Assembly (NCBI GenBank): GCA_963752565.1
Contig: CAVVZC010000003.1
Location: 186,001-250,000 of the forward strand
From: UBA11574 sp963752565
GTDB taxonomy: Bacteria; Desulfobacterota; Desulfobacteria; Desulfobacterales; UBA11574
Direction: 5' to 3'
DNA length: 64,000 nucleotides
Shown here: positions 34,478 to 42,881 of the stretch, piece by piece
Layout: every line of letters starts with the position of its first letter
Position numbering within the stretch: position 1 is the stretch's first letter
The notes under the pieces: generated by a model
Told to the model about the DNA's origin: nothing
Database searches by the model: none
Seen by the model: the letters and a program-made list of their open reading frames with translations, nothing else
Translations under genes and position numbers: made by a program

Positions 34478-34600
34478 AATAAAACAATAAACAAATAGAC
34501 AGTCAGCAGGACATTTTTGTAATTTCAAACTCTTATAATATATAAATTGAAATGTTTTCTCAAAAATTCTCTGGAAGAAACTTTTTTATAAGGAGTGTCT

Positions 34601-34900
34601 ATGAATTGCATGTTTTGTGAATCAGAGATTAATGAAAATGATATTATACAAGAAGGACTTGATGCTAGAATAGCTGGTCAAAAAACATGCCCTTTGGAAT
34701 ACAATTGCCCGCAATGTATCCATGTTTGGGTTACTGAATCCTGTATAGGAAGATTCCCGCTTGACCCTTTCTTTGAGGATCCGGAAAGGAGAATGGAGCT
34801 TAGCAGACTTATTCGAAAGCTTTGTGAACAAAGCGATGATAACCGTTTACAAGAACCATTAAGTCTTCAGAAGTTAAGCTATCTTTGGATGAAAAAATAA
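34601..34900 (+). CDS. hypothetical small zinc-ribbon-like protein
   Basis: A 99-residue protein with CMFC at the N-terminus and CPLEYNCPQC near residue 40, which could together bind a metal. The rest is helical and acidic (PERRMELSRLIRKLC). The ATG at 34601 has an AAGGAG site at proper spacing; a GTG six bases earlier is less likely. No family is recognised. It is followed by a solo MITE end at 34971-34981. Confidence 0.6.
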   Translation: MNCMFCESEINENDIIQEGLDARIAGQKTCPLEYNCPQCIHVWVTESCIGRFPLDPFFEDPERRMELSRLIRKLCEQSDDNRLQEPLSLQKLSYLWMKK

Positions 34901-34978
34901 AATCGTCTTACGATTTTATAAAACTCCCGCAGCTACGTGCGGGATCAATTTGGCAAAATGGAGCGATTTTCAAAGGTC

Positions 34979-35539
34979 TCACTGCTTTTGAACAGCAATA
35001 TTTTGATATAATTCTTTTTTAGCCCCCTCGGGTGCCTCAAACTGCTCATAAAAAACTCGATAGGTTCCGTTTGGAATCTTTATCTGCGCACCCGTCTTTT
35101 TTGCTAAAGCCTCATTCATCAGGCTGCCCAAGGACTCTGGCATATCCTTGCGAATCGGCACCAGCAGGAATGTTCCTGAAGAACAGGAGACTCTCCCCAA
35201 AACCTTTCCAACTTCTTCGTAAGTCGTTAAACTTTTACTTAAATGACAGGACAGCGGCAGCAATAAAAAAGGATCGCTCCATAAAACCGGACATGATTCC
35301 GGACGAGTATAGCTTGCAACAATAACACCATGGGTTCTCACATATGATGCTGACGGGCTGTTGTATGGATTCAGTATGCTGCCTATATGAGCTAAATCGA
35401 CAATCAGCAGAAACTCGTTGTCTATTACGAAGATGTCATCAATGGATGCGCCGCAGTCCGGACGCATTTTGGTCAGGTCCTGAATCGTTTTAAAGCGCTT
35501 GGGATTTGCCAGAGTCAGTAGTTTCGGATTTTTCGGCAA
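34979..35539 (-). CDS. hypothetical protein
   Basis: A 186-residue soluble protein of unknown family. A TTG start at 35539 is preferred because AAAGGAGG lies seven bases upstream; the frame extends another 53 codons upstream but without a ribosome site. Mixed alpha/beta pattern: DEFLL-like strands (FVIDNEFLLIVDLAHIGS), then VRTHGVIVASYTRPESCPVL. Its stop overlaps the solo MITE end. No signal peptide. Confidence 0.5.
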   Translation of the reverse strand: MPKNPKLLTLANPKRFKTIQDLTKMRPDCGASIDDIFVIDNEFLLIVDLAHIGSILNPYNSPSASYVRTHGVIVASYTRPESCPVLWSDPFLLLPLSCHLSKSLTTYEEVGKVLGRVSCSSGTFLLVPIRKDMPESLGSLMNEALAKKTGAQIKIPNGTYRVFYEQFEAPEGAKKELYQNIAVQKQ

Positions 35540-35699
35540 AACAGTTCCTCCTTTTTGAATATACACAGAGAATGTGTAAAGATAATTTATTATATCGGCA
35601 CCAAACGATGTGTCAATAAAATGGAAATATTTGACCAGGATATTCTCATTAGATTTCAGTGTAGCGAAACGACGACGTGTATCTCTTGAAAACCACATG

Positions 35700-36090
35700 G
35701 CTGTTTGAAGGTCTTAAGCACAAGTTTCATTCGGCGGGAAAGAGATATTCACCGTCGTGGAGCTTTCTCCCTATAGGGATTCAAATGCATTTGTCCTGGA
35801 TGCTTGACCATATGAACCGTTCTCTGTTATGATCGTTCAAATGAAATTTAAAACTATTATCGTTATTTGTTCGGTTCACTGTATTAAAATATATTGTCCA
35901 AAAGCATAACATTCAAAATATAAGTGCTAACAAAATAAGTTCTCAATAACCCCGGATAATGCACCTGGATTCCGCTGCGGGAATGACGAATGTCCAGTCT
36001 CGTCTACCCGCTTAGGCGGGTATCCAGCAATATGGTGTGTAATCAACATAACCAGACTTTTTGAAAAGATACCTAATAAAGAGGTGTACC
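35700..36090. other. non-coding gap
   Basis: About 390 bases without a convincing ORF. It contains GGATTCCGCTGCGGGAATGA (35969), a form of the common CTGGATTCCCG-type intergenic hairpin, and TACCCGCTTAGGCGGGTA (36005), a second hairpin. The promoter of the E1/JAMM cluster may lie here. Confidence 0.4.
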
Positions 36091-36360
36091 ATGAGTATGT
36101 GGGTCTATGATGATTGTAAGGAAATGCAAAACTTTCAGACGTTACGTAAGGAAGTAAAACGTTTAGAGAGAGAATACCTCGATCTTAGGATCCAGTTGCG
36201 AGATACCGAGGTGGATCTAAGGTCAGATCCTGACAATGAATATCTTGAAGCAAAAGTGAAATATCTCAACAAAAGACTGAAAGGTATAGAGAAAATGGGT
36301 CCCCGGCTTGCTTCTGATTACCCACTGGAAATATCCCTTTTCGGACCGCCCCACGGGTGA
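36091..36360 (+). CDS. small coiled-coil protein at the head of the E1/JAMM cluster
   Basis: An 89-residue protein. From about residue 15 to 70 it is a likely coiled coil (LRKEVKRLEREYLDLRIQLR and YLEAKVKYLNKRLKGIEKMG). The end LEISLFGPPHG terminates in glycine. The ATG has a GAGGTG ribosome site and marks the first gene of the cluster on this strand. It resembles no ubiquitin fold that I can recognise; a Pup-like or adaptor role is only a speculation from size, coiled coil and neighbours. Confidence 0.6.
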   Translation: MSMWVYDDCKEMQNFQTLRKEVKRLEREYLDLRIQLRDTEVDLRSDPDNEYLEAKVKYLNKRLKGIEKMGPRLASDYPLEISLFGPPHG

Positions 36361-36365
36361 TTTGA

Positions 36366-36632
36366 GTAAAGAATCCTGACCCAGAGGACCAGGATTTGAT
36401 TTGCCCCTGAAAGGAGCTGCTTTCCTGCAAGTTGGGCAAGTTCAAAGTGCCTAAAGTGAGCTAAAGTGCCTAAAGTTATTGAGTCGCTTCGCTCCGCTGG
36501 TTTTATATAATTGATAAAATTCCTTAACTTTAGCTCACTTTAGTTCACTTCAAACTTTAGGCACTTTTAAAGTTTTCGGCAGATCCGAATATCTATGACC
36601 TGGCCAAGAGGACCAGGTGTTTCAGGACAAAA
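36366..36632. repeat. outer repeat O with empty stem B
   Basis: The flanks (GACCCAGAGGACCAGG at 36379 and AGAGGACCAGGTGTTTCAGG at 36607) belong to outer repeat O, also seen at 28800 and 57955, but the stem between them (36444-36567) is a different one: AAAGTGCCTAAAGTGAGC faces GCTCACTTTAG and TTTAGGCACTTT. Stem B also occurs at 56850. No gene is enclosed. Confidence 0.7.
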
Positions 36633-36637
36633 TTACC

Positions 36638-37879
36638 ATGCGATCAAGCAGACTTGACAGACAGCTGCGCATTGAGGGCTGGAATCAGCCGGCACTGGAC
36701 AATGCAAAAATAGGTGTCGTTGGTGACGACGACCTGTTGGCGTCACTTTACGTAATGTCGGCATCAGCCCTGGGCATTAACCATATAGTTATCCTTACGC
36801 CGTCTTTAGACCCTCTACTCGTTGAAACAGCCAAAAAACTAAACCCTCGATTCACCCTTACCCACCTGGAAGGATTCTATACGCATCCAGTAATAGATGA
36901 GTTGTTTAAAGGGTGCCGCCTCATTGTGGATTTAAGCCATTACGGACTGGCAAACAAGTTGTTGCTGGAGAAAGGGTTCCGAGAGAACATACCGATTATT
37001 AGAGGTTTTTGCTACGAAAAAAATGGTGACCAGGGGTTTAAAGTGTTTAGCTATCTGCGAGGACGAGAATGGCAAGAGCTTGAACAAATTATATCTTCCT
37101 CTCATTTACCCAACGGACATTTTGATGATGGTGTTCTGGATACGATTATCACCGGGATAGTGTTGGAAGAGACCAAGAATCTTTTAATGGGCCAAGACGT
37201 TTCAGATGACCTTATATCATATGCCAGAAAACAACTAAACACACCCAATGATCAGCAGAACATATTGGTAGTCGGTTCCGGAGCCCTGGGCATTTTTGTG
37301 GGGCTGGGACTTGCTTATTCAAAATTTAAAAACATTACATTTATGGACCCTGACGTCATCGAGATCACAAATCTAAACAGACAGGTTTTATTCTATGATG
37401 CCATTGGAAGCAACAAGGCTGAAATACTATCTGAAAAGCTCAATAATCTCTTCGACATGGACAATAAGGCTCAGATTGCGTATTTCGATAAAGAGACCGA
37501 TATTACATCTTATGATACAGTTTTTGACTGCGTTGACAATTTCGAATCCAGATTAGTTTTAAGTGAAAAATGCAAGGAGCAGGGCAAAATACTAATAAGC
37601 GGCGGGACCAGTGCGGATGCAGGCCAGGTCGTAATATTTGACCCTATGCAAAACGGCGCTACTCCTGCGGAATTGTTGGGCTTGTATGATATTCTCGAAA
37701 AGCGCAACCCTGAAACCTATCAGCGGGAAAGAGCGGCCTGCATCTATCAGCCGGATCCTTCCGTCATCATGACAAATCAGATTACCGCCGGGTTCATGGT
37801 GGATTCCTATAGAATGCTTTTGGATGGCCAAAAACCTGGAAACATTTTTTATGATTCATCAAATAATAAAAGATTCTAA
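36638..37879 (+). CDS. E1-like (ThiF/MoeB/UBA family) activating enzyme, two Rossmann-type domains
   Basis: A 413-residue E1-like protein. The N-terminal part (RLDRQLRIEGWNQPALDNAK then IGVVGDDDLL) keeps the fold signature of an E1 adenylation domain but has lost the glycine loop and catalytic residues. The C-terminal part has NILVVGSGALGIFVGLG, the ATP-binding DPDVIEITNLNRQVLFYD with Asp, Arg and the following SNKAEIL lysine, then CVDNFESR and the cysteine in RAACIYQPDPS. One inactive plus one active unit recalls eukaryotic E1s. It should adenylate a small modifier's C-terminus. The ATG at MRSSRLD is chosen; a GTG seven codons upstream lies in a repeat. Confidence 0.85.
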   Translation: MRSSRLDRQLRIEGWNQPALDNAKIGVVGDDDLLASLYVMSASALGINHIVILTPSLDPLLVETAKKLNPRFTLTHLEGFYTHPVIDELFKGCRLIVDLSHYGLANKLLLEKGFRENIPIIRGFCYEKNGDQGFKVFSYLRGREWQELEQIISSSHLPNGHFDDGVLDTIITGIVLEETKNLLMGQDVSDDLISYARKQLNTPNDQQNILVVGSGALGIFVGLGLAYSKFKNITFMDPDVIEITNLNRQVLFYDAIGSNKAEILSEKLNNLFDMDNKAQIAYFDKETDITSYDTVFDCVDNFESRLVLSEKCKEQGKILISGGTSADAGQVVIFDPMQNGATPAELLGLYDILEKRNPETYQRERAACIYQPDPSVIMTNQITAGFMVDSYRMLLDGQKPGNIFYDSSNNKRF

Positions 37880-37909
37880 ATTTAATTATTCATAAAATAT
37901 CGAGCTTAT

Positions 37910-38033
37910 CCGGATTTTTCACAAGCTGAGTTTGCCGCAGATGCAAGGCATGAGACATGCAGCCGTAGTATGCTACTGCAAATGTCTCATAACGCCGCAG
38001 ATCCGGTGAAATCGGCTTGTGAAAGATTCGGGG
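37910..38033. repeat. palindromic repeat with inner hairpin
   Basis: Outer arms GGATTTTTCACAAGC and GCTTGTGAAAGATTC are inverted; inner words GCCGCAGAT occur twice; the centre folds as GAGACAT/ATGTCTC with GTAG/CTAC at the tip. It lies between the E1 gene and the next gene. Confidence 0.65.
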
Positions 38034-38050
38034 AAAGGAGGAATGAGACC

Positions 38051-38434
38051 ATGACAGATGTTGAGCCGAAAAAGGATCTTCAAATCGATGAAGCCGAAAA
38101 GTTGCTGCCGCTTGTCCTTGAAATATTGCCGGGACATGCCGCCGATGGTTTGATTGACATATATGAACCCGGCAGCTACGAGGCCAAATCGCTGCGGAAA
38201 CTGTGCAACCGAACGCTTAGCAAAAAAAATTTGACCTTAGAGGAACAGCTCATCGCTGAAGATATCGCCCGACAGCTTGAAGGCGGAAAGTTGCTCTGCC
38301 GGGGTCAAGAAGTCGAAGGTACGGCATTGGAATTCGCTGTATCCGAGGAAACAGAAGCAGGAGAAAAATACCTGTATGTGCCGATTCGCGCCATAAAACC
38401 CCAGGAAGGGGGGTATCGCTGGTTAGCTCCTTAA
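38051..38434 (+). CDS. hypothetical protein in E1/JAMM cluster
   Basis: A 127-residue protein starting MTDVEPKKDLQIDEAEKLLP. The first two thirds are helical and acidic, the last third is beta-rich (GTALEFAVSEETEAGEKYL, then VPIRAIKPQEGGYRWLAP). The ATG has a GGAATGAGACC region and AAAGGAGG ten bases upstream. It is not recognisable as a ubiquitin-like fold and has no terminal Gly-Gly. Its position between E1 and E2-like genes suggests a part in the same system. Confidence 0.6.
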   Translation: MTDVEPKKDLQIDEAEKLLPLVLEILPGHAADGLIDIYEPGSYEAKSLRKLCNRTLSKKNLTLEEQLIAEDIARQLEGGKLLCRGQEVEGTALEFAVSEETEAGEKYLYVPIRAIKPQEGGYRWLAP

Positions 38435-38463
38435 TTGTGGCGTTTTTTGGGTAAATAATTTTT

Positions 38464-38541
38464 CCACCACGAAGTACACGAAGAAACACGAAGATTTTAT
38501 TTTTCCCTTTATTCTTCGTGACCTTCGTGATCTTCGTGGTA
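38464..38541. repeat. empty stem C inverted repeat
   Basis: CCACGAAGTACACGAAG and CACGAAG on one arm face CTTCGTGACCTTCGTG and CTTCGTGG on the other, around a short AT-rich loop. The iterated word is CACGAAG. No gene is enclosed. It lies between two genes of the E1/JAMM cluster. Confidence 0.85.
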
Positions 38542-38589
38542 AAAATAAAATCAATGTTTTGGGCCGGGCCGGGGCTGGAGAGTTAAATA

Positions 38590-38907
38590 ATGAGGCAACT
38601 CTTTAATTCTGATATGGAATGTTTAGTGGAGTCAGACTTCATATACCTGCCTCTTTTGCTTGATCCGGAAATAGAACAAGAGACCCAGGTCCTTTTGCAG
38701 CCGGGAAAACTTCTTGAAAATTCCAGACAGCCAGGGCCAAAAATCATCATTAAGCACAAGGACAAACATTTCGTAAAGGCGTTTAGTATACACTCTATTT
38801 TAGAAAATTACGAAGTAATCAACGCCTATGATTATAAACGCCGGCGCAAAGAATTCTTAAGAAAATATCAGCTTACACGCGAGGTCGATGGTACTTTTAT
38901 TAGATGA
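38590..38907 (+). CDS. hypothetical protein in E1/JAMM cluster
   Basis: A 105-residue basic protein (MRQLFNSDMECLVESDFIYL, later KIIIKHKDKHFVKAFSIHS and a lysine/arginine-rich end). It has no recognised domain. After its stop the same frame has another stop and then a long open stretch with good protein character (KLKDEEILDLIGEKIDIPGK), which may be the true N-terminus of the next gene. Function unknown. Confidence 0.5.
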   Translation: MRQLFNSDMECLVESDFIYLPLLLDPEIEQETQVLLQPGKLLENSRQPGPKIIIKHKDKHFVKAFSIHSILENYEVINAYDYKRRRKEFLRKYQLTREVDGTFIR

Positions 38908-38986
38908 TACGCTTAAAACAATTCTTTTCCAGGTAATGCCTTATTTTGTCAGGAAAAACAGAGGGCTGAGCGCAAGAAACTGAAAG

Positions 38987-39709
38987 ATGAGGAGATACTG
39001 GACCTTATCGGTGAAAAGATCGACATCCCCGGAAAATATTATAAAGAGGCAAAAACATTTCGTCATGTGGAACCATCTACAGGCAATTCTTACGGGTCTG
39101 GAAGATCAAAAGCCGATCTTCAAACCTCCCGGAAATGGACTGCTCTCAGCTCGCAAGCTGCGCGACTGGTTGCATGAAGCCGTCCATGCAAAAGTTTTGG
39201 CGAGAGAGCATGATCGTATAGCAGAGACGCTGAAAGTACGCGAGCAGTTCAGCCAGGCAAAGCCGGAGCACATTGCAATATTGCTCTATATTGCGGATAC
39301 AGGTTCCATTGAGATAGATGGTTTCGGCTTTACCAAAAAAAACGGCTATAAGGGAGAATACTTTGTATATAAACGCGTCGGAGAGTTCGTCCTTAAGGAT
39401 TACTACGCGCGCAGTTATTTATTTCCGGCCTGCCGGGTAGCGGTTTCAACTTATACGCCTTTCAGGCCTTTTGTCATGGAAAAGTACAAACACCCATTTT
39501 TGCTTCGCCACAAATCAGGGCAAGAAATCTGTATGCAACATTTCGCACCACCCAATGAGTTTACAGCAGAAAATGCCATCAGGATCCTGGAAGAGGGCCT
39601 CACGGCTTTGCGTTATGGTTACGATGCCCGACGCCGAAACGGTTATCACAGCCTGGATCGCACATGGGTGTATATACCCACAATAGACTTTGAAGATTAC
39701 CGCATATAA
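38987..39709 (+). CDS. putative E2-like (UBC-fold) protein
   Basis: A protein of up to 240 residues. The C-terminal half reads like an E2 core: YLFPACRVAVSTYTPFRPF, then YKHPFLLRHKSGQEICM, where HP-x(n)-G-x-ICM parallels the HPN-x-G-x-ICL of E2 enzymes and would place the thioester cysteine near residue 182. A helical tail follows. The assignment rests on this motif and on the E1 and JAMM neighbours. The first 25 residues (MRRYWTLSVKRSTS) look wrong; the alternative frame has better coding character up to about 39060, so a start at MWNHLQAIL (39065) or a frameshift joining both frames is likely. Confidence 0.5.
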   Translation: MRRYWTLSVKRSTSPENIIKRQKHFVMWNHLQAILTGLEDQKPIFKPPGNGLLSARKLRDWLHEAVHAKVLAREHDRIAETLKVREQFSQAKPEHIAILLYIADTGSIEIDGFGFTKKNGYKGEYFVYKRVGEFVLKDYYARSYLFPACRVAVSTYTPFRPFVMEKYKHPFLLRHKSGQEICMQHFAPPNEFTAENAIRILEEGLTALRYGYDARRRNGYHSLDRTWVYIPTIDFEDYRI

Positions 39710-39777
39710 AATGACTTTTGCATGTTATAATCTTAGAGCCATCGTGTCTTTGTATCCGTTAATAGAGCATTTGATTT

Positions 39778-40260
39778 ATTGGAAATTCCAAGTGACAAAT
39801 CTCAAATAACAAACAAATACCAATGACCCAAAAAACTCCAAATAACAAACCAGTGTATGATCTTGAAGAAAGAACATTCCAATTCGCTAAAGCTGTTAGG
39901 CTTTTCGTTAAAACATTGCCCAAAACAATTGCAAATATCGAAGATGGCAAACAAGTAGTAAAAGCCTCTGGTTCAGTGGGTGCTAACTACAGGGAGGCCA
40001 ACGAATCATTAAGCAAAAAAGACTTTTTGATGAGAATGAAAATATGCCGTAAGGAAGCCAAAGAAAGCGCTTATTGGCTCAGGTTAATTCATGAGACGAA
40101 TAATTTGAAGAATGCTAATCATCCCAAAAATTTGATACAAGAGGCAAATGAATTGAAAAAGATATTGTCATCAATAATAGAAAAATCAAAATAATATAGG
40201 CAATTAGGATTTGATGCTTGATATTTGGGATTTATTTGGGCTTTGATGCTTGGAATTTAG
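39778..40260. mobile_element. stem A inverted repeat enclosing a four-helix-bundle gene
   Basis: Left arm (GGAAATTCCAAGTGACAAAT, AAATAACAAACAAATACC) and right arm (GATTTGATGCTTGATATTTG, TTTATTTGGGC, GCTTGGAATTT) are imperfect inverted repeats of iterated words, the same family as the empty stems at 28877, 33264 and 58037. The start codon of the enclosed gene lies in the inner edge of the left arm (CCAATGACC), which is also conserved in the empty copies. Confidence 0.75.
39823..40194 (+). CDS. four-helix-bundle protein (23S rRNA intervening-sequence family)
   Basis: A 123-residue protein of the four-helix-bundle/S23 family: PVYDLEERTFQFAKAVRLFV, then SGSVGANYREANESLSKKDF and CRKEAKESAYWLRLI are its hallmarks. 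Family members were first seen inside intervening sequences of 23S rRNA, where the ORF is enclosed by a base-paired stem; a related fold assists diversity-generating retroelements. Here it is inside an inverted repeat in the E1/JAMM cluster, so it is probably a passenger and not part of that pathway. Biochemical role unknown. Confidence 0.9.
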   Translation: MTQKTPNNKPVYDLEERTFQFAKAVRLFVKTLPKTIANIEDGKQVVKASGSVGANYREANESLSKKDFLMRMKICRKEAKESAYWLRLIHETNNLKNANHPKNLIQEANELKKILSSIIEKSK

Positions 40261-40347
40261 GATTTTATAGGCCCGTGAACAGCTACTTGTTTTGGTGGTT
40301 GAACTATTATCCCGCAATAGTATGGTTCTAAAGCAGGTTCAATTAAA

Positions 40348-40734
40348 ATGACTTTTCTGCAACACATAAGAAACGAACGTGCCCGACAACAGAAAAAGAA
40401 GCCATTAAAACGGGATGTCTTTAATCAAATTTGCAGTCTTGTAAAACAGTATGACCTTAAAGAGAGTTTTCTGAGCGTTCTCGATAACGTTGGGGATGAT
40501 CTGTCCGGAGAAAATTTGAAGTTTAACCGCGTCAAGCTAAAAACGCCCATGGAAAGCTCTTTATTTTCCCTGGCAACTAAAGATGAGTATGCCCTCACTA
40601 TGTCGATAATAGGTAAAGTTGATAATGCATATCTTAAGTTTGCAAATTCACCCGAGGAGATCCTGTTGTGCAGACCTTTATATCGCCTTAATCCAGCCCT
40701 TGGCCCTAGAAAGGTTAATGCGTTATCATTTTGA
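40348..40734 (+). CDS. hypothetical protein in E1/JAMM cluster
   Basis: A 128-residue protein starting MTFLQHIRNERARQQKKKPL, with a basic N-terminus, a helical middle (VFNQICSLVKQYDLKESFLS) and a beta-like second half (KDEYALTMSIIGKVDNAYLK). No family is recognised. It is the last small gene before the ClpX-like ATPase. The end ALGPRKVNALSF has no glycine pair. Confidence 0.55.
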   Translation: MTFLQHIRNERARQQKKKPLKRDVFNQICSLVKQYDLKESFLSVLDNVGDDLSGENLKFNRVKLKTPMESSLFSLATKDEYALTMSIIGKVDNAYLKFANSPEEILLCRPLYRLNPALGPRKVNALSF

Positions 40735-40952
40735 AACTCTGCTTTTGCATGAACGCGCTAAAGCAAACCGGGAAATATGAGCGCTTCGCTTGAGAATACG
40801 TTCGAGGAGCGCTATCGAAAGTCATATTTGCCCCAAGGACGTAAGGCCGATATTTATTAGTCTATCTTGACGCTCCTTGAGTGCCTTAGTGGCAACAGTC
40901 ATAAGGCATGATTTCTCCGACTAGAAATTTTTTTGCTCAAAAAACCTAATAA

Positions 40953-42084
40953 TTGAAAGAAGGCACAATGGATGACGGAATATCAAAACAGCACCGGGAA
41001 CGCCGCCGGGAGCGAATTGAAGAGAAAATCGTACAAATGAGAGCGGACCAGGAATATGACGCCGTAAGAGAGATTATCGAGTTTAACAAGACCCCTGCTG
41101 ATTTAAAAGCGGATATGGACCGCTTTGTCATCGGGCAGGAGCAGGGGAAAAAAATCATGTGCACGGCCATTGCGTTTCACTACCGGAGGCTGGGCCAGGC
41201 ACTTAAAAAAGGGATGACAAATAGCGGCGGGGACATTGATATTGCACTTCGGAATATAACATCGCCAAAAGCCAACATTATGATTATCGGTCCCACCGGA
41301 TGCGGCAAGACATACACCGGCGAAACCGCTTCTAACCTGGTGGGGGTATCTTTCGTGCATGAAGATATGACCAAATTTAGTGAAGTCGGTTATGTGGGAC
41401 AGAATGCCAGTGATATACTGATTGACCTACTTTTGGCAGCCGGCGGCAATCCGAATGTCGCCCAGATGGGCATTGTATATTTTGATGAGATCGACAAGAT
41501 TGCCACGGAAACCATCGCTTACAAGGACGTGTCCGGCAGAGGGGTACAAAAGGGGCTGTTGCATATGGTCGACGGCTCGGAAAACACGGTCCACATCGGA
41601 AAGGAAAGAATCTCCCTGTCAACCAAACACGTGCTGTTCATTGCCGGAGGTGCGTTTGAAAATTTGGACACCATCGTTAAAAAGCGAATGGCCCGACAGG
41701 GTCTTGAGGGCAATTGGCGCCATTTTCTCATGGCAGATGATCTCGTTTCCTTTGGTATGGAAAGACAGCTTGTGGGCCGCTTCCCTGTAAGAGTGGTTTA
41801 CGATCAACTGACAACTCAGGATTTAAAAGACATCATGACCAAAAGCCAAGGCAGCGCTTTATTGGCATACACTTACGACCTCAAAGCATGGGGCATCGAC
41901 CTTGAATTCACGGATGATGCTTTAACGGAAATAGCGACGGCATGCTGAACAAGAAGGAACCGGGGCCAGGGGACTGATCAGCATCATTCACCGGGTCCTG
42001 CTTGAAGACATGTACCAGCTCCCCGGCAACTACACCGGTGAATTTGTGGTGGATCAGAATACTGTGAAGGAGAGATTGGGATGA
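40953..42084 (+). CDS. ClpX-like AAA+ unfoldase, apparent frameshift near the 3' end
   Basis: An AAA+ ATPase of the ClpX/HslU type without the N-terminal zinc domain. It has Walker A IIGPTGCGKTYTGE, the EVGYVGQ pore-loop region, Walker B VYFDEIDKIA, sensor segments and the arginine-finger region. The frame stops at 41948 after LTEIATAC, but a one-base shift continues the classical ClpX ending (EQEGTGARGLISIIHRVLLE) to a TGA at 42084 whose last bases overlap the JAMM start (ATGA). The real gene therefore probably ends at 42084 and 41940-41948 holds a frameshift, either a sequence error, decay or recoding. It probably unfolds conjugated proteins. Confidence 0.82.
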
Positions 42085-42881
42085 GATTTAAAGATCTTTC
42101 ACAGCTGAAACGACCGAAGCCGCTGACAATAACACTTGGAAGCCTGCCCCAACACATCTTGATGGCCAAGTATGCTAAGGATAAGGCATTTAAAATCAGT
42201 GAACTGGTTGGCGTGATTTTCGAAAAGAGTTTTGAATGGTATGGATTCACCCTTGCGAACAAAGACCATCCTGAACTCATTGTAGATATCGGATTGCCGC
42301 AAAACGATCTGAACCTTCAAGACTATACCACCCTTGGGTCCCAAAGAATCGCTGAATTCCAGGAATCGCTGCCGGAAGATGTGATGATCAATGGATGGAT
42401 TCACTCTCATGGCGCCTTGAATTACAAGCATTTTTCACACACTGATGAGGAAAACCACCTTACCGTACTCGATTTTGTTGCCGCACGCACCAGAAAACCG
42501 TTGGCCAAAAAAGAGATCGCCATCCAGGATCTGGTTTTATTGGAAAAAGATCGGTTTGTGGAAAAGGATATGGAAAAAGGGAGTGTTTGCCTGATAACCG
42601 ATGGACCGATTACGGAAGCCAAAATCATGGAAACCGTCTACGGCAGTTTCTGCTACAGCATTGTCATCGGTGACGAGGGATGGCACGAGCAGGAAATCCA
42701 TTGCCGTGAAAGGGGCATCCTATCCGGCCATACAACGGTGCGGAGTAAAGCAGCGGACATCGAATTTGTTGATACGGGAAGATCCTTATCTCAGGATGAC
42801 ATCAGTGCGTTAAGTGACGAGGTGGAGAAAAAAATCAAACCTCACACCGATCCGCCACCGGAATTAATCGAAAGAATGTAA
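42081..42881 (+). CDS. JAMM/MPN-domain metalloprotease
   Basis: A 266-residue protein with the complete JAMM zinc motif: an upstream Glu (VGVIFEKSF near residue 50) and H-x-H-x8-S-x2-D in IHSHGALNYKHFSHTDEEN near residue 115. JAMM proteases remove ubiquitin-like proteins or trim their C-termini. The gene overlaps the reconstructed ClpX-like stop by four bases, so the two are translationally coupled. With E1 and E2-like genes upstream it is the likely deconjugase of the system. Complete. Confidence 0.85.
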   Translation: MRFKDLSQLKRPKPLTITLGSLPQHILMAKYAKDKAFKISELVGVIFEKSFEWYGFTLANKDHPELIVDIGLPQNDLNLQDYTTLGSQRIAEFQESLPEDVMINGWIHSHGALNYKHFSHTDEENHLTVLDFVAARTRKPLAKKEIAIQDLVLLEKDRFVEKDMEKGSVCLITDGPITEAKIMETVYGSFCYSIVIGDEGWHEQEIHCRERGILSGHTTVRSKAADIEFVDTGRSLSQDDISALSDEVEKKIKPHTDPPPELIERM

